Assembly: GCA_964635575.1 (NCBI GenBank) | Contig: CAZWNY010000019.1 | Span: forward strand, 1-30,454 | Source of the DNA: GCA-2733415 sp964635575 | Lineage (GTDB): Bacteria > Bacteroidota > Bacteroidia > Flavobacteriales > Flavobacteriaceae | Length of the DNA stretch: 30,454 nt | Direction: 5' to 3' | Part shown: positions 1 to 7,185 of the stretch, in pieces | How the letters are laid out: each line of letters starts with the position of its first letter | How positions within the stretch are numbered: the first letter of the stretch is position 1 | Notes under the pieces: generated by a model | Told to the model about the DNA's origin: nothing | The model's database searches: none | What the model saw: the letters and a program-made list of their open reading frames with translations, nothing else | Translations under genes and position numbers: made by a program

Positions 1-84
1 GAGGAAGGGATTCGAACCCTCGATACGCTATTAACGCATACACGCTTTCCAAGCGTGCGCCTTAAGCCGCTCGGCCACCTCTCT
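1..84 (-). tRNA. tRNA-Ser (anticodon GGA), 3' end cut by window edge
   Basis: On the minus strand this reads as a class II tRNA. It has an acceptor 5' strand AGAGAGG followed by TG and a GCCGAG D-stem, an anticodon stem CACGC/GCGTG around the loop TTGGAAA (anticodon GGA, serine), a long variable arm, and a T-arm GAGGG-TTCGAAT-CCCTT. Only the first four bases of the 3' acceptor strand (CCTC) are inside the window, so the last acceptor bases, the discriminator and any encoded CCA are missing. Its 5' end lies two nucleotides past the rimM stop codon on the same strand, so it is probably cut out of the rpsP-rimM transcript. Confidence 0.95.
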
Positions 85-86
85 AA

Positions 87-617
87 TTATTCTTCTAAAT
101 ATAAATCAATTAATCCTTCAGGAGTATTGACTATTATTTGTTGGTTTGATTTATCTATTTTTACAATAAAATCATCTTCAACGGGTATTAATACTTGTGT
201 TCCTTTATGGTCTATTTCAAATAAATCTTGCGCTCCTGTCGAGTTTATATTGGTAATTACTCCTACTTCTCCAAAGTTTTCATCTAATACTGTAAATCCC
301 ATAATTTCATGAAAATAAAATTGATCATTTTCTAATTCTGGCAAAAAATTTAATGGTAAATATAAGTCCGATTTTAAAATTGCATCTGCATCTTCTTCGG
401 TATCTACATCTTCAAATTTTATACGTAGCAATTGCGACTTATGAAGTTTGCAGCTATCTACAAAAAAAGGAATCAGATTATTTCTTAAAGAAATAAAAAC
501 TGATTCCAAATTTATAAATTGTTCAGGGTTATCGGTATCTAATTTGATTAGTACTTCGCCCTTAAAGCTATACTTCTTAACGATTTTTCCTAAGAAGAAA
601 CAATCTTTAAGTTGCAT
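87..617 (-). CDS. rimM: 16S rRNA processing / ribosome maturation factor RimM
   Basis: RimM helps mature the 30S subunit head and binds ribosomal protein S19 (family knowledge). The 176-residue product has the usual two-domain form. An N-terminal RimM barrel (about 1-90) opens with the family start 'FLGKIVKKYSFKGEV'. A PRC-barrel domain (about 100-176) carries 'GVITNINSTGAQDLFEI' and ends 'PEGLIDLYLEE'. The length is normal. It lies 3 nt downstream of rpsP on the same strand, the conserved rpsP-rimM pairing, and is followed within 2 nt by tRNA-Ser. No separate promoter was seen between rpsP and rimM. Confidence 0.96.
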   Translation of the reverse strand: MQLKDCFFLGKIVKKYSFKGEVLIKLDTDNPEQFINLESVFISLRNNLIPFFVDSCKLHKSQLLRIKFEDVDTEEDADAILKSDLYLPLNFLPELENDQFYFHEIMGFTVLDENFGEVGVITNINSTGAQDLFEIDHKGTQVLIPVEDDFIVKIDKSNQQIIVNTPEGLIDLYLEE

Positions 618-620
618 AAT

Positions 621-1085
621 TTATTCTTCTTCTTTAGCTGGAGTTGTCGCAACAATTCTTGCTTCGTTAACTGTTTTTTCAGCTTCAAATACTCTAGCTT
701 TTTCAGCATCGTTAGCTTTTACTAAGCCATCTACTTTGCCTTTTACTTTTGTTTCTTTTTCAGCTATCCAAGCAGCAAATTTTGTTTCTGCTTGCTCTTC
801 AGTTAATGCTCCTTTTTTTACACCACCTAATAAGTGTTTTTTAAGCATTACTCCTTTGTAAGAAAGTATTGTTCTTGCTGTATCTGTAGGTTGTGCACCA
901 TTGTGTAACCATTTTACGCATCCATCAATATCTAAGTTAATTTCTGCTGGATTTACGTTAGGGTTGTACGTTCCTAATTTTTCTAAATACTTACCGTCTC
1001 TTTTTGCTCTTGCATCTGCTGCAACAACCCAATAAAATGGTTTTCCTTTTTTTCCGTGTCTTTGTAATCTAATTTTTACAGGCAT
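621..1085 (-). CDS. rpsP: 30S ribosomal protein S16 with C-terminal extension
   Basis: The first ~80 residues are canonical S16: start 'MPVKIRLQRHGKKGKPFYW', then 'AKRDGKYLEKLGTYNP' and 'GAQPTDTARTIL'. S16 binds 16S rRNA early in 30S assembly. The protein is 154 residues, against about 80-90 in most bacteria. The extra Lys/Glu/Ala-rich tail (about 85-154, ending in acidic residues) is typical of Bacteroidota S16 and is probably helical. It is the first gene of the rpsP-rimM-tRNA-Ser unit, preceded by a strong Bacteroidota-type promoter and a leader of roughly 45 nt. Confidence 0.97.
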   Translation of the reverse strand: MPVKIRLQRHGKKGKPFYWVVAADARAKRDGKYLEKLGTYNPNVNPAEINLDIDGCVKWLHNGAQPTDTARTILSYKGVMLKKHLLGGVKKGALTEEQAETKFAAWIAEKETKVKGKVDGLVKANDAEKARVFEAEKTVNEARIVATTPAKEEE

Positions 1086-1137
1086 AATTTGTTAATTTTG
1101 AAGTGCTCGACTTCGATTATTAATTTAAATAAGTGTG

Positions 1138-1166
1138 CAAATATACTACCTTTTATTCTATTGCAA
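1138..1166 (-). promoter_or_regulatory. Promoter of rpsP-rimM-tRNA-Ser
   Basis: Read on the minus strand there is a TTG (1166-1164), an 18-nt spacer, and TATATTTG (1145-1138). This matches the Bacteroidota consensus TTG-N17-23-TAnnTTTG exactly. Transcription would start near 1131, about 45 nt before the rpsP ATG. Confidence 0.8.
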
Positions 1167-1443
1167 GTGTTTTTTTGAATTTTTTACTATTCAATTTTTA
1201 AGGCATGACAAAAATTAAGTATTTCATTGATATAATGCAATAAAAAGTTTTAAATTTCAATATTCAAAAAGTAATTTAATTTTGAAAACCATATATTTGT
1301 AAAAGGGTCAATTATTATTTAATCAAAAAGTTGTGTTTTCCTTAGGTTATATTCCGTTAAACAAAAAAGATTTTACATTATCTATATAAAATGTAATTAA
1401 CCTATAAATGAAAACTTAAAATTGCAATATCAAAGTTAAACGT
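1167..1443. other. Intergenic region, no gene seen
   Basis: This is A+T-rich spacer between the divergent rpsP promoter and the zinc-ribbon gene. An isolated TATATTTG (1292-1299, plus strand) matches a -7 element, but no TTG sits 17-23 nt upstream, so it is only a weak promoter candidate for the gene at 1444. A short inverted repeat (TTACATT/AATGTAA, near 1375-1400) has no T-tract. The longest ATG frame noticed, from about 1205, encodes only 12 residues. I see nothing else. Confidence 0.5.
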
Positions 1444-1794
1444 ATGGAAAAACATTGTAACGAATGTAAAGAACCCATAAAAGGGCGTGCCGATAAAAAA
1501 TTTTGTGACGACAGTTGCCGAAACGAGTACAACAACAGAGTAAACAAGGATTCTAAAAACTTACTCCGTAATGTAAATAATCGATTGCGTAAAAATTGGC
1601 GTATTTTAGAAGCATTAAATCCTGATGATAAACGAAAAATCAGCAAAAGTAAATTAATTGAAAAAGGCTTCGATTTTAACTATTTTACCTCCATTTATAC
1701 CACAAAAGCAGGTACTATTTATTATTTTGTGTATAATCAAGGGTATTTGCCGTTAGCATACGAATATTACGCACTCGTAAAACGAAAAGAATAA
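1444..1794 (+). CDS. Small zinc-ribbon protein of unknown function
   Basis: This is a 116-residue basic, soluble protein. The N-terminus holds two Cys pairs, C5-x2-C8 and C21-x3-C25, spaced as a treble-clef or zinc-ribbon knuckle that should bind one zinc ion (resembling DUF2116-type ribbons). The rest (about 35-116) is Lys/Arg/Asn-rich then aromatic, with a Tyr-rich C-terminus, and matches no domain I can name. There is no signal peptide or membrane segment. It lies 46 nt upstream of the M28 peptidase gene on the same strand and may be co-transcribed. DNA or RNA binding is possible from the charge and the zinc knuckle but is inference only. Confidence 0.82.
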   Translation: MEKHCNECKEPIKGRADKKFCDDSCRNEYNNRVNKDSKNLLRNVNNRLRKNWRILEALNPDDKRKISKSKLIEKGFDFNYFTSIYTTKAGTIYYFVYNQGYLPLAYEYYALVKRKE

Positions 1795-1840
1795 ACGAAC
1801 TAATTTTTATTTCCCAATCTTTATAATTCAAAAAAAAAAC

Positions 1841-4111
1841 ATGTTCAAAAAAATAATAGCACTTGTAATAATTGGTTTAACCGCATACAGTAGTATTACG
1901 TTGTTAATGCCTAAAAATAATTATATAAATAACCCAACAGAAGTCCAATTTTCTAATAAAAAAGCATTTCGACATGTGCAACAACTCGCTAAAAAACCAC
2001 ATGCAATAGCCAGTAAGTCACATGATGTTGCAATGCAATATTGTATTAACGAGTTAGAGAAATTAGGATTAGACGTACATATTCAAGAAGGAAATACGTT
2101 TAGTAATTGGGCAACCTTTGCAAAAGTAAAAAATATAGTAGCTCGTATAAAAGGAACGAATAATACCAAAGCATTGTTAATAATGACACATTATGACAGT
2201 GCAGGAAACACGTCATACGGAGCAAGTGATGCCGCAAGTGGTGTTGCTGTTATTTTAGAAGGAATTAGAAGTTTTTTAGCCACTAATACACCACATAAAA
2301 ACGATATTATTATTTTAATTACCGATGGAGAAGAAATTGGTTTAAACGGTGCACATTTATTTGTAGATAAACATCCTTGGTTAAAAGATATTGGTTTAGT
2401 TTTAAATTTTGAAGCTCGTGGTAGTGGCGGACCATCATTTGCTTTAATAGAAACCAATAACGGAAATTCTGCTTTAATACACGAATTTATAAAGGCAAAA
2501 CCCGATTTTCCTGTTGCTAATTCATTAGCGTACAGTATTTATAAAAAATTACCTAATGACACCGATTTAACCGTTTTCAGAAAAAAAGCAAACATACAAG
2601 GGTTTAACTTCGCTTTTATAGATGATCATTTTGATTATCACTCTGCATTAGACATTCCTGAACGGCTAGACAACAACACCTTGTCTCATCAAGCAAGTTA
2701 TTTAATGCCTCTGTTAACGCATTTTAGCAACGTAAATTTAAATACACTTAATAGTGTCGAAAATTGGGTGTATTTTAATTCTCCTTTAGGTGTTCATTTT
2801 TATCCTTACAGTTATATTTTACCGTTAGTAATTATTGCATTTATATTGTTTATTTTGGTGTTTGTATATGGTAAAAAACAAAATAAACTACGAAATATAG
2901 AAATCGGAAAAGGTTTTTTAGCGTTTTTTAGCGTTTTAATTATTAATGGAGTTATTGGTTTTTTTGGTTGGAAAGTCATTTTAAAAATATATCCGCATTA
3001 CAACGAAATTTTACAAGGTTTTCCGTACAACGGACATTTATACATTCTATTTTTTATATTACTTGCTCTTTCAGTATGTTTTTACATCTATAAAAAAGTG
3101 TACAATACCAATAATACAAAAGAATTATTGGTTGCGCCTATTGTTGTTTGGTTAGTTTTAAACTTAGTAATTAGTCAGATTTTAAAAGGAGCAAGCTTTT
3201 TTATAATTCCGTTATTTTTTGTTATTGGTTTGTGGTTTTTTAGCATTCGAAAAGAAAAGCCAAGCACATTAGCAACAACTTTACTTTGTTTTCCTGCGTT
3301 ATTTATATTAGTGCCATTTATTCAGCAATTTCCTATTGCATTAGGATTAAAAATTGTGATTGCCAGTACCATTTTAATAAGCTTGCTATTTGGTTTATTA
3401 TTACCTGTTTTAGCCAGCATCCGAAGAAAAAAAACAATGAGTTATTTCTTTTTACTTGTTGCTTTTTTAACTTTTATACTTGCGCATTTTAAAAGTGAAT
3501 ATACCACAGAAAACCCGAAACCAAACAGTTTGGTGTATCTGCAAGACAATAGTACAAACAAAAATTATTGGTTAAGTTATGATGCTATTTTAGATGATTG
3601 GAATAGCCCTTTTTTTAAAACCAAAACTACAGCCAAAACGGTTTCTTTAAATAGTAAATATCATAAAAACATAAAGCACGTTTCGGAAGCTCCAAAATTA
3701 AACTTAAAGCCATCAGAAATTAACATTTTTATAGATACAATTATTAATAACCAACGTAATATTCGGTTTTGTATTGCTCCAAAACGGAAATTAAATAGTA
3801 TTGTCATTAGTTCAAAAAATAAATTTACGCATTTTAGTATTAATGGGGTTTCTTTAAATTTAAATATAAAATCCAAGTTTTTGAAAAAGAAAAACCATCA
3901 AATAGCGCACTATTTTTTTGTAGATAATATTCCTTTAGAAGTAGATTTTTCATTTTCAGAATTGATAAATCCCGAATTAGAAATTTTAGAAATTTCGTAT
4001 GATTTACTGGATAATGCTATGTTAAAAATTCCGAAACGAAATAGAAATACCATACCAAAACCTTTTATTGTAACTGATGCAATACTTGTTAAAAGTAACA
4101 TTGCGTTTTAA
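1841..4111 (+). CDS. Membrane-anchored M28-family zinc aminopeptidase
   Basis: The 756-residue protein has an N-terminal membrane anchor (about 4-23), an M28 peptidase domain (about 35-300) and a C-terminal half with several hydrophobic segments (about 320-550), followed by a non-membrane tail (about 560-756). M28 metal and catalytic residues are visible: H117-x-D119 (THYDS), D130 (GASDAASG), E164/E165 (DGEEIG), E191 (NFEARG) and H267 (DYHSALD). Family enzymes remove N-terminal amino acids using two zinc ions. The peptidase plus multi-pass layout resembles the ER-type ERMP1/Fxna branch, so the catalytic domain probably faces the periplasm. Substrate unknown. It is convergent with mce, with only 28 nt between them. 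Confidence 0.9.
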   Translation: MFKKIIALVIIGLTAYSSITLLMPKNNYINNPTEVQFSNKKAFRHVQQLAKKPHAIASKSHDVAMQYCINELEKLGLDVHIQEGNTFSNWATFAKVKNIVARIKGTNNTKALLIMTHYDSAGNTSYGASDAASGVAVILEGIRSFLATNTPHKNDIIILITDGEEIGLNGAHLFVDKHPWLKDIGLVLNFEARGSGGPSFALIETNNGNSALIHEFIKAKPDFPVANSLAYSIYKKLPNDTDLTVFRKKANIQGFNFAFIDDHFDYHSALDIPERLDNNTLSHQASYLMPLLTHFSNVNLNTLNSVENWVYFNSPLGVHFYPYSYILPLVIIAFILFILVFVYGKKQNKLRNIEIGKGFLAFFSVLIINGVIGFFGWKVILKIYPHYNEILQGFPYNGHLYILFFILLALSVCFYIYKKVYNTNNTKELLVAPIVVWLVLNLVISQILKGASFFIIPLFFVIGLWFFSIRKEKPSTLATTLLCFPALFILVPFIQQFPIALGLKIVIASTILISLLFGLLLPVLASIRRKKTMSYFFLLVAFLTFILAHFKSEYTTENPKPNSLVYLQDNSTNKNYWLSYDAILDDWNSPFFKTKTTAKTVSLNSKYHKNIKHVSEAPKLNLKPSEINIFIDTIINNQRNIRFCIAPKRKLNSIVISSKNKFTHFSINGVSLNLNIKSKFLKKKNHQIAHYFFVDNIPLEVDFSFSELINPELEILEISYDLLDNAMLKIPKRNRNTIPKPFIVTDAILVKSNIAF

Positions 4112-4139
4112 AACCGAGCGTTTATTTCAAAAATAAAAA

Positions 4140-4541
4140 CTACTTCCTTTCTTCACACAACTCTATTAATACTCCGTTGGTAGATTTTGGATGTAAAAAA
4201 GCTACTATTTTATTGTCGGCACCTTTTTTTGGGACTTCATTTAAAACCACAAATCCTTCTTTTTGTAATCGCTTTATTTCTTTTTTTATATCATCAACAT
4301 CAAAAGCAATGTGATGGATTCCTTCGCCTTTTTTATCAATAAACTTCGCAATAGGACTTTCCTTTTTAGTAGCCTCCAATAATTCTATTTTATTTTCACC
4401 TATCTGAAAAAAAGAAGTTTTTACGCCTTCACTTTCTACTACTTCAGTTTTATAGTGCGGTTTTCCAAATAATTTTCCAAATAATTGGTTTGCTTTTTTT
4501 AAGTCTTTAACGGCAATACCAATGTGTTCTATTTTGTTCAT
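4140..4541 (-). CDS. mce: Methylmalonyl-CoA epimerase
   Basis: The enzyme interconverts (2R)- and (2S)-methylmalonyl-CoA, linking propionyl-CoA carboxylation and methylmalonyl-CoA mutase. The 133-residue protein is a single vicinal-oxygen-chelate unit of normal length. It starts 'MNKIEHIGIAVKDLKKA', has 'GEGIHHIAFDVDD' centrally and 'GVLIELCE' near the end. Likely metal ligands are H6, H76 or H77 and E127; the fourth ligand (Gln in the characterised enzyme) aligns near E53, which I could not confirm by eye. It is divergent from rbfA and shares its promoter region. Confidence 0.93.
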   Translation of the reverse strand: MNKIEHIGIAVKDLKKANQLFGKLFGKPHYKTEVVESEGVKTSFFQIGENKIELLEATKKESPIAKFIDKKGEGIHHIAFDVDDIKKEIKRLQKEGFVVLNEVPKKGADNKIVAFLHPKSTNGVLIELCEERK

Positions 4542-4576
4542 TATAAAAATGTTAATTAATTGATGTTAATATATAA

Positions 4577-4606
4577 TTGCAAAAATACATTATTATATTA
4601 TCTTTG
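4577..4606 (+). promoter_or_regulatory. Promoter of rbfA, 4 nt from the start codon
   Basis: TTG (4577-4579), a 19-nt spacer and TATCTTTG (4599-4606) match the Bacteroidota consensus fully. The rbfA ATG begins at 4611, only four nucleotides after the -7 element. Transcription should therefore start at or within a few nucleotides of the ATG, giving a leaderless or nearly leaderless mRNA. Confidence 0.72.
4580..4587 (-). promoter_or_regulatory. Candidate -7 element of mce
   Basis: TATTTTTG on the minus strand fits TAnnTTTG and lies 38 nt before the mce start. No TTG is found at the expected distance upstream, so support is partial. It directly abuts the TTG of the rbfA promoter, which would make the two promoters overlap. 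Confidence 0.45.
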
Positions 4607-4610
4607 TAGC

Positions 4611-5003
4611 ATGGAAACGAATAGACAAAAAAAAATAGGAGGAGTTTTACAAAAAGATTTAGTAGATGTTTTACAAGGAGCAGTACGTGATGGAGGACTA
4701 CGAGGTATATTGATTTCAGTATCAAAAGTTTCTGTTACTACCGATTTGTCGATAGCCAAAGTATTTTTAAGTATTTTCCCTGTAAATAAAAGCAAAGAAC
4801 TTTTAGAAGGTATTGAGTCTAATAAAGCATTAATTAGACACGAAATTGCACAGCGTACACGACACCAATTACGCAGAATGCCAAATTTATTTTTTTTTAT
4901 TGATGATTCTTTAGAATATATTGAAAACATAGAAAAATCGTTAAAAGGAGAAGAAGATCCTATAAAAAACAATGATTTGTTAGACGGACGAAAAAGTATT
5001 TAA
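4611..5003 (+). CDS. rbfA: 30S ribosome-binding factor RbfA
   Basis: RbfA binds the immature 30S subunit near 16S helix 1 and is needed for late maturation and cold growth. I start at the ATG at 4611 (130 residues, 'METNRQKKIGGVLQKDL'), which gives the usual N-terminus; the frame is open 17 codons further upstream, but that stretch contains the promoter. Visible family features are 'GLRGILISVSKVSVTTDLSIAKVFLS', the KH-like fold region, and 'RHQLRRMPNLFFFIDDSLEY'. The stop codon abuts the start of the ABC permease gene, so the two form an operon. Confidence 0.93.
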   Translation: METNRQKKIGGVLQKDLVDVLQGAVRDGGLRGILISVSKVSVTTDLSIAKVFLSIFPVNKSKELLEGIESNKALIRHEIAQRTRHQLRRMPNLFFFIDDSLEYIENIEKSLKGEEDPIKNNDLLDGRKSI

Positions 5004-6200
5004 TTGAATTTTTCGTTATACATAGCCAAACGATACTTGTTTACTAAAAACAGCAATAATGCTATAAATATTATTTCTAAAATAGCTTCTGGAGGTGTTA
5101 TTTTTGGTTCTTTAGTGTTACTTATAGTATTGTCTGGTTTTACGGGTTTAAAAACTTTTAGTTTAAGTTTTTCGAGTATAATTGATCCCGATTTTAAAGT
5201 GTTACCTACTTCAGGAAAACAAATTAAGTTTACTAAAAAACAACAAAATTTACTAAAAAACAACGACGATATTATTAGTTATAGCGCCGTAATTGAAGAA
5301 AAAGTTTTTTTGCAATTTGGCGACAAAAACGAATTAGCAACTTTAAAAGGTGTCGATAAAAATTATCCCCAAACCGTAGCTATAGATTCAATTATTGTTG
5401 CAGGACAATGGTTAACTCCAAAAACAAAGCAAACCATTACAGGGTTTCTTTTAGCCGATAAGTTAGAAGTAGGTATATTTAACCATACTAAACACCTGGA
5501 ATTATTTGTTCCTAAACCAGGGTTAGGGCAAGTAGATAAAAATACATTTAATAAAATTAACACTCAAAATGTAGGTTTATTTGAGTTGAACGATGAGCAA
5601 GATCAGCAACTAATATTTACTACTATTGAAGCATCTCGGGAACTTTTAAAATATGACGAAAATACGGTTTCGGCTATAGAAATAAAAACAAAACCAATTG
5701 CTGATGAAGCTCAGTTTAGAGTGGCACTTCAAGAAATATTAGGTAAAAACGTAACGATAAAAAATAAACTGCAACAAAATGATGCGCTTCATAAAATGTT
5801 AAACACTGAAAATATTGCGGTATATTTAATTTTTACCTTAATATTAATTATTGCGCTTTTTAATGTTATTGGGTCTATAATTATGATGATAATCGCTAAA
5901 AAATCAGATTTAAAAACGATGTCTAATTTAGGACTGCCATTAGCCGATATTAAACAAATCTTCTTTTTACAGGGTGCTTTACTAACTGCTATTTGCGGAG
6001 TAACAGGTGTTTTTTTAGGTATTATTATTATTAGTGCCCAAATTTATTTTGAATTTATAAAAATACCTGGAACTAATTTTGCTTACCCTATTGAGTTAAC
6101 TTTAAAAAATATTGCTTTGGTTTTGAGCACTATTTTTGTGCTTGGCTTATTGGCATCAAAAATAGCTTCGTACAGAATTAGTAAAAAACTAATTGATTAG
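5004..6200 (+). CDS. LolC/LolE-type ABC transporter permease (FtsX/MacB-like)
   Basis: The 398-residue protein has the LolC/E layout: an N-terminal transmembrane helix (about 28-48), a large periplasmic MacB-like domain (about 50-268), and three C-terminal helices (about 271-297, 320-347, 368-388) of the FtsX family. 'YIAKRYLFTKNSNNAINIISKIA' is the usual family start. By family it would extract lipoproteins from the inner membrane or do related mechanotransmission work with a separate LolD-type ATPase, which is not in this window. The start is TTG at 5004, directly after the rbfA TAA; no ATG is available nearby. The gene ends at the border of the accessory island. Confidence 0.9.
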   Translation: MNFSLYIAKRYLFTKNSNNAINIISKIASGGVIFGSLVLLIVLSGFTGLKTFSLSFSSIIDPDFKVLPTSGKQIKFTKKQQNLLKNNDDIISYSAVIEEKVFLQFGDKNELATLKGVDKNYPQTVAIDSIIVAGQWLTPKTKQTITGFLLADKLEVGIFNHTKHLELFVPKPGLGQVDKNTFNKINTQNVGLFELNDEQDQQLIFTTIEASRELLKYDENTVSAIEIKTKPIADEAQFRVALQEILGKNVTIKNKLQQNDALHKMLNTENIAVYLIFTLILIIALFNVIGSIIMMIIAKKSDLKTMSNLGLPLADIKQIFFLQGALLTAICGVTGVFLGIIIISAQIYFEFIKIPGTNFAYPIELTLKNIALVLSTIFVLGLLASKIASYRISKKLID

Positions 6201-6317
6201 TGCAATATCAATCCCGTCTTAAATAAATTACAGAACAAGACAAAGATATTGGTTTTACTGTAGTTTAGTCTGTAAAATCATCGAAAATCAAAAAGTATCT
6301 CCTGTCTTCCAATATTT
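6201..6317. mobile_element. Putative insertion-sequence end beside the assembly gap
   Basis: Starting just after the permease stop codon, 6206-6225 (core CAATCCCGTCTTAAAT) is an inverted, imperfect match to 10909-10929 beside dusB (core CAATCCCGCCCTAAAT on the opposite strand). Over 20 aligned positions 16 agree and the four differences are transitions. On the minus strand a frame is open from the gap edge to a TAA at 6265-6267; it could be the 3' end of a transposase, but I do not recognise the residues. The run of Ns right next to it fits an unresolved repeated element. Identity as an IS end is inference. Confidence 0.45.
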
Positions 6318-6417
6318 NNNNNNNNNNNNNNNNNNNNNNNNNNNNNNNNNNNNNNNNNNNNNNNNNNNNNNNNNNNNNNNNNNNNNNNNNNNNNNNNNNN
6401 NNNNNNNNNNNNNNNNN
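6318..6417. other. Assembly gap of exactly 100 N
   Basis: A run of exactly 100 N is a conventional scaffold placeholder, so the true missing length is unknown. It lies inside the accessory island next to an IS-like end, so a multicopy insertion sequence may be what is missing. Confidence 0.97.
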
Positions 6418-6758
6418 TATAACCTTTGCCTAGTCTAGAAAATTATACGATAAACAAAAATCTTACGCCTGTAGATTGATTGTAAGTTTTTTTAAATTTT
6501 TAACAAAAAAAGTTGGTGAATTCTATATATATATATTGCCGATTAGCAGCTATTTATAATAGCGTATTTAATTAAAAATCAGCGGTTCAAAACAAAATAG
6601 AAAAATCGTATAATAAAGGCGGTTTTCAGGACAACTCGCCACATAAGAGTACGAACCGAGAGAAGTAAAAAAAATACAAAAAACTAATTAGCTATTGCCG
6701 GAAAATAATTCCTAAAACCTAGAATTTGTAGGGTAATTTCATAAAAAAAAATAAAATT
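6418..6758. other. Unassigned non-coding stretch of the island
   Basis: No convincing reading frame is seen on either strand. The stretch holds a TA-dinucleotide run (about 6521-6535), a small perfect hairpin GCTATT-TAT-AATAGC (about 6548-6562), and an inverted GGCG/CGCC pair (about 6619-6641). Its base composition is more mixed than nearby intergenic DNA, which suggests decayed coding or repeat sequence rather than plain spacer. A loose promoter candidate (TTG at 6695-6697, 23 nt, imperfect AGAATTTG at 6721-6728) precedes the small secreted-protein gene. Confidence 0.4.
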
Positions 6759-7100
6759 ATGAAAAATGTATTTTTATCAGTAGCTTTGCTACTAAGTATT
6801 TCATTTGCATTTGCAAATAATAATGTAGAGGCAGACGTTTTAAAAATTGAGGTTGAAATTTAAAAATTAAACCATCCTGATAATGTAAACAAACCTCAGG
6901 TTTCGGATGCAAAAACAGAAAATACTTCTTGTACTGTGAGCTGTATTGTAATTGTATACGATTACGGTGAATTTTCAGCAAGCTTTTCGGCATCTTACAC
7001 TAGTGAATTTGGGTGTGAAATTGCGGATTCAATGTGTAACTCGGACGTGATGTCGCAAGCACTTTTATATATATACCGTCAGAGAAATATTCAGGAGTAA
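6759..7100 (+). pseudogene. Small secreted Cys-containing protein gene interrupted by one in-frame stop
   Basis: From the ATG at 6759 the frame encodes a clear signal peptide (MKNVFLSVALLLSISFAFA, then N20) and runs 34 codons to a TAA at 6861-6863. The same frame then continues open for 79 more codons to TAA at 7098-7100, giving 113 codons had the first stop been a sense codon. The part after the stop looks like real protein: it has five Cys (TSCTVSC, GCE, MCN), Ser/Thr-rich segments and no other stop. This pattern of signal peptide plus short Cys-containing mature domain is common among small exported Flavobacteriia proteins of unknown role. One substitution or a sequencing error in the A/T-rich spot (AAATTTAAAAATT) would explain the break. 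A terminator follows. Confidence 0.7.
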
Positions 7101-7111
7101 ATTAATAACAC

Positions 7112-7155
7112 ATTGCTTAAAAAAATGAGACTTTAAAATTGTTTTTTTAAGCAAT
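7112..7155 (+). terminator. Hairpin terminator after the small secreted-protein gene
   Basis: A perfect 14-bp inverted repeat, ATTGCTTAAAAAAA (7112-7125) with TTTTTTTAAGCAAT (7142-7155), has a 16-nt loop. The T-run lies inside the 3' arm. It begins 12 nt after the gene's last stop and separates it from the GLPGLI gene. Confidence 0.65.
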
Positions 7156-7185
7156 ATATTATAACCAAATTAAAATATAAAAAAC

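Noticed and set aside
1205..1243. 12-codon ATG frame in the rpsP upstream spacer
   Set aside because: Too short, with no supporting signal or neighbour.
4112..4139. Terminator between the M28 peptidase and mce
   Set aside because: The GTTTATTT/AAATAAAAAC pairing is imperfect and too weak to call.
4560..4610. 17-codon N-terminal extension of rbfA
   Set aside because: It spans the promoter elements and is not part of the normal RbfA N-terminus, which begins at the ATG at 4611.
6757..6993. 78-codon minus-strand frame over the broken secreted-protein gene
   Set aside because: No recognisable features; the plus-strand frame has a signal peptide and Cys-containing mature region that account for this DNA better.
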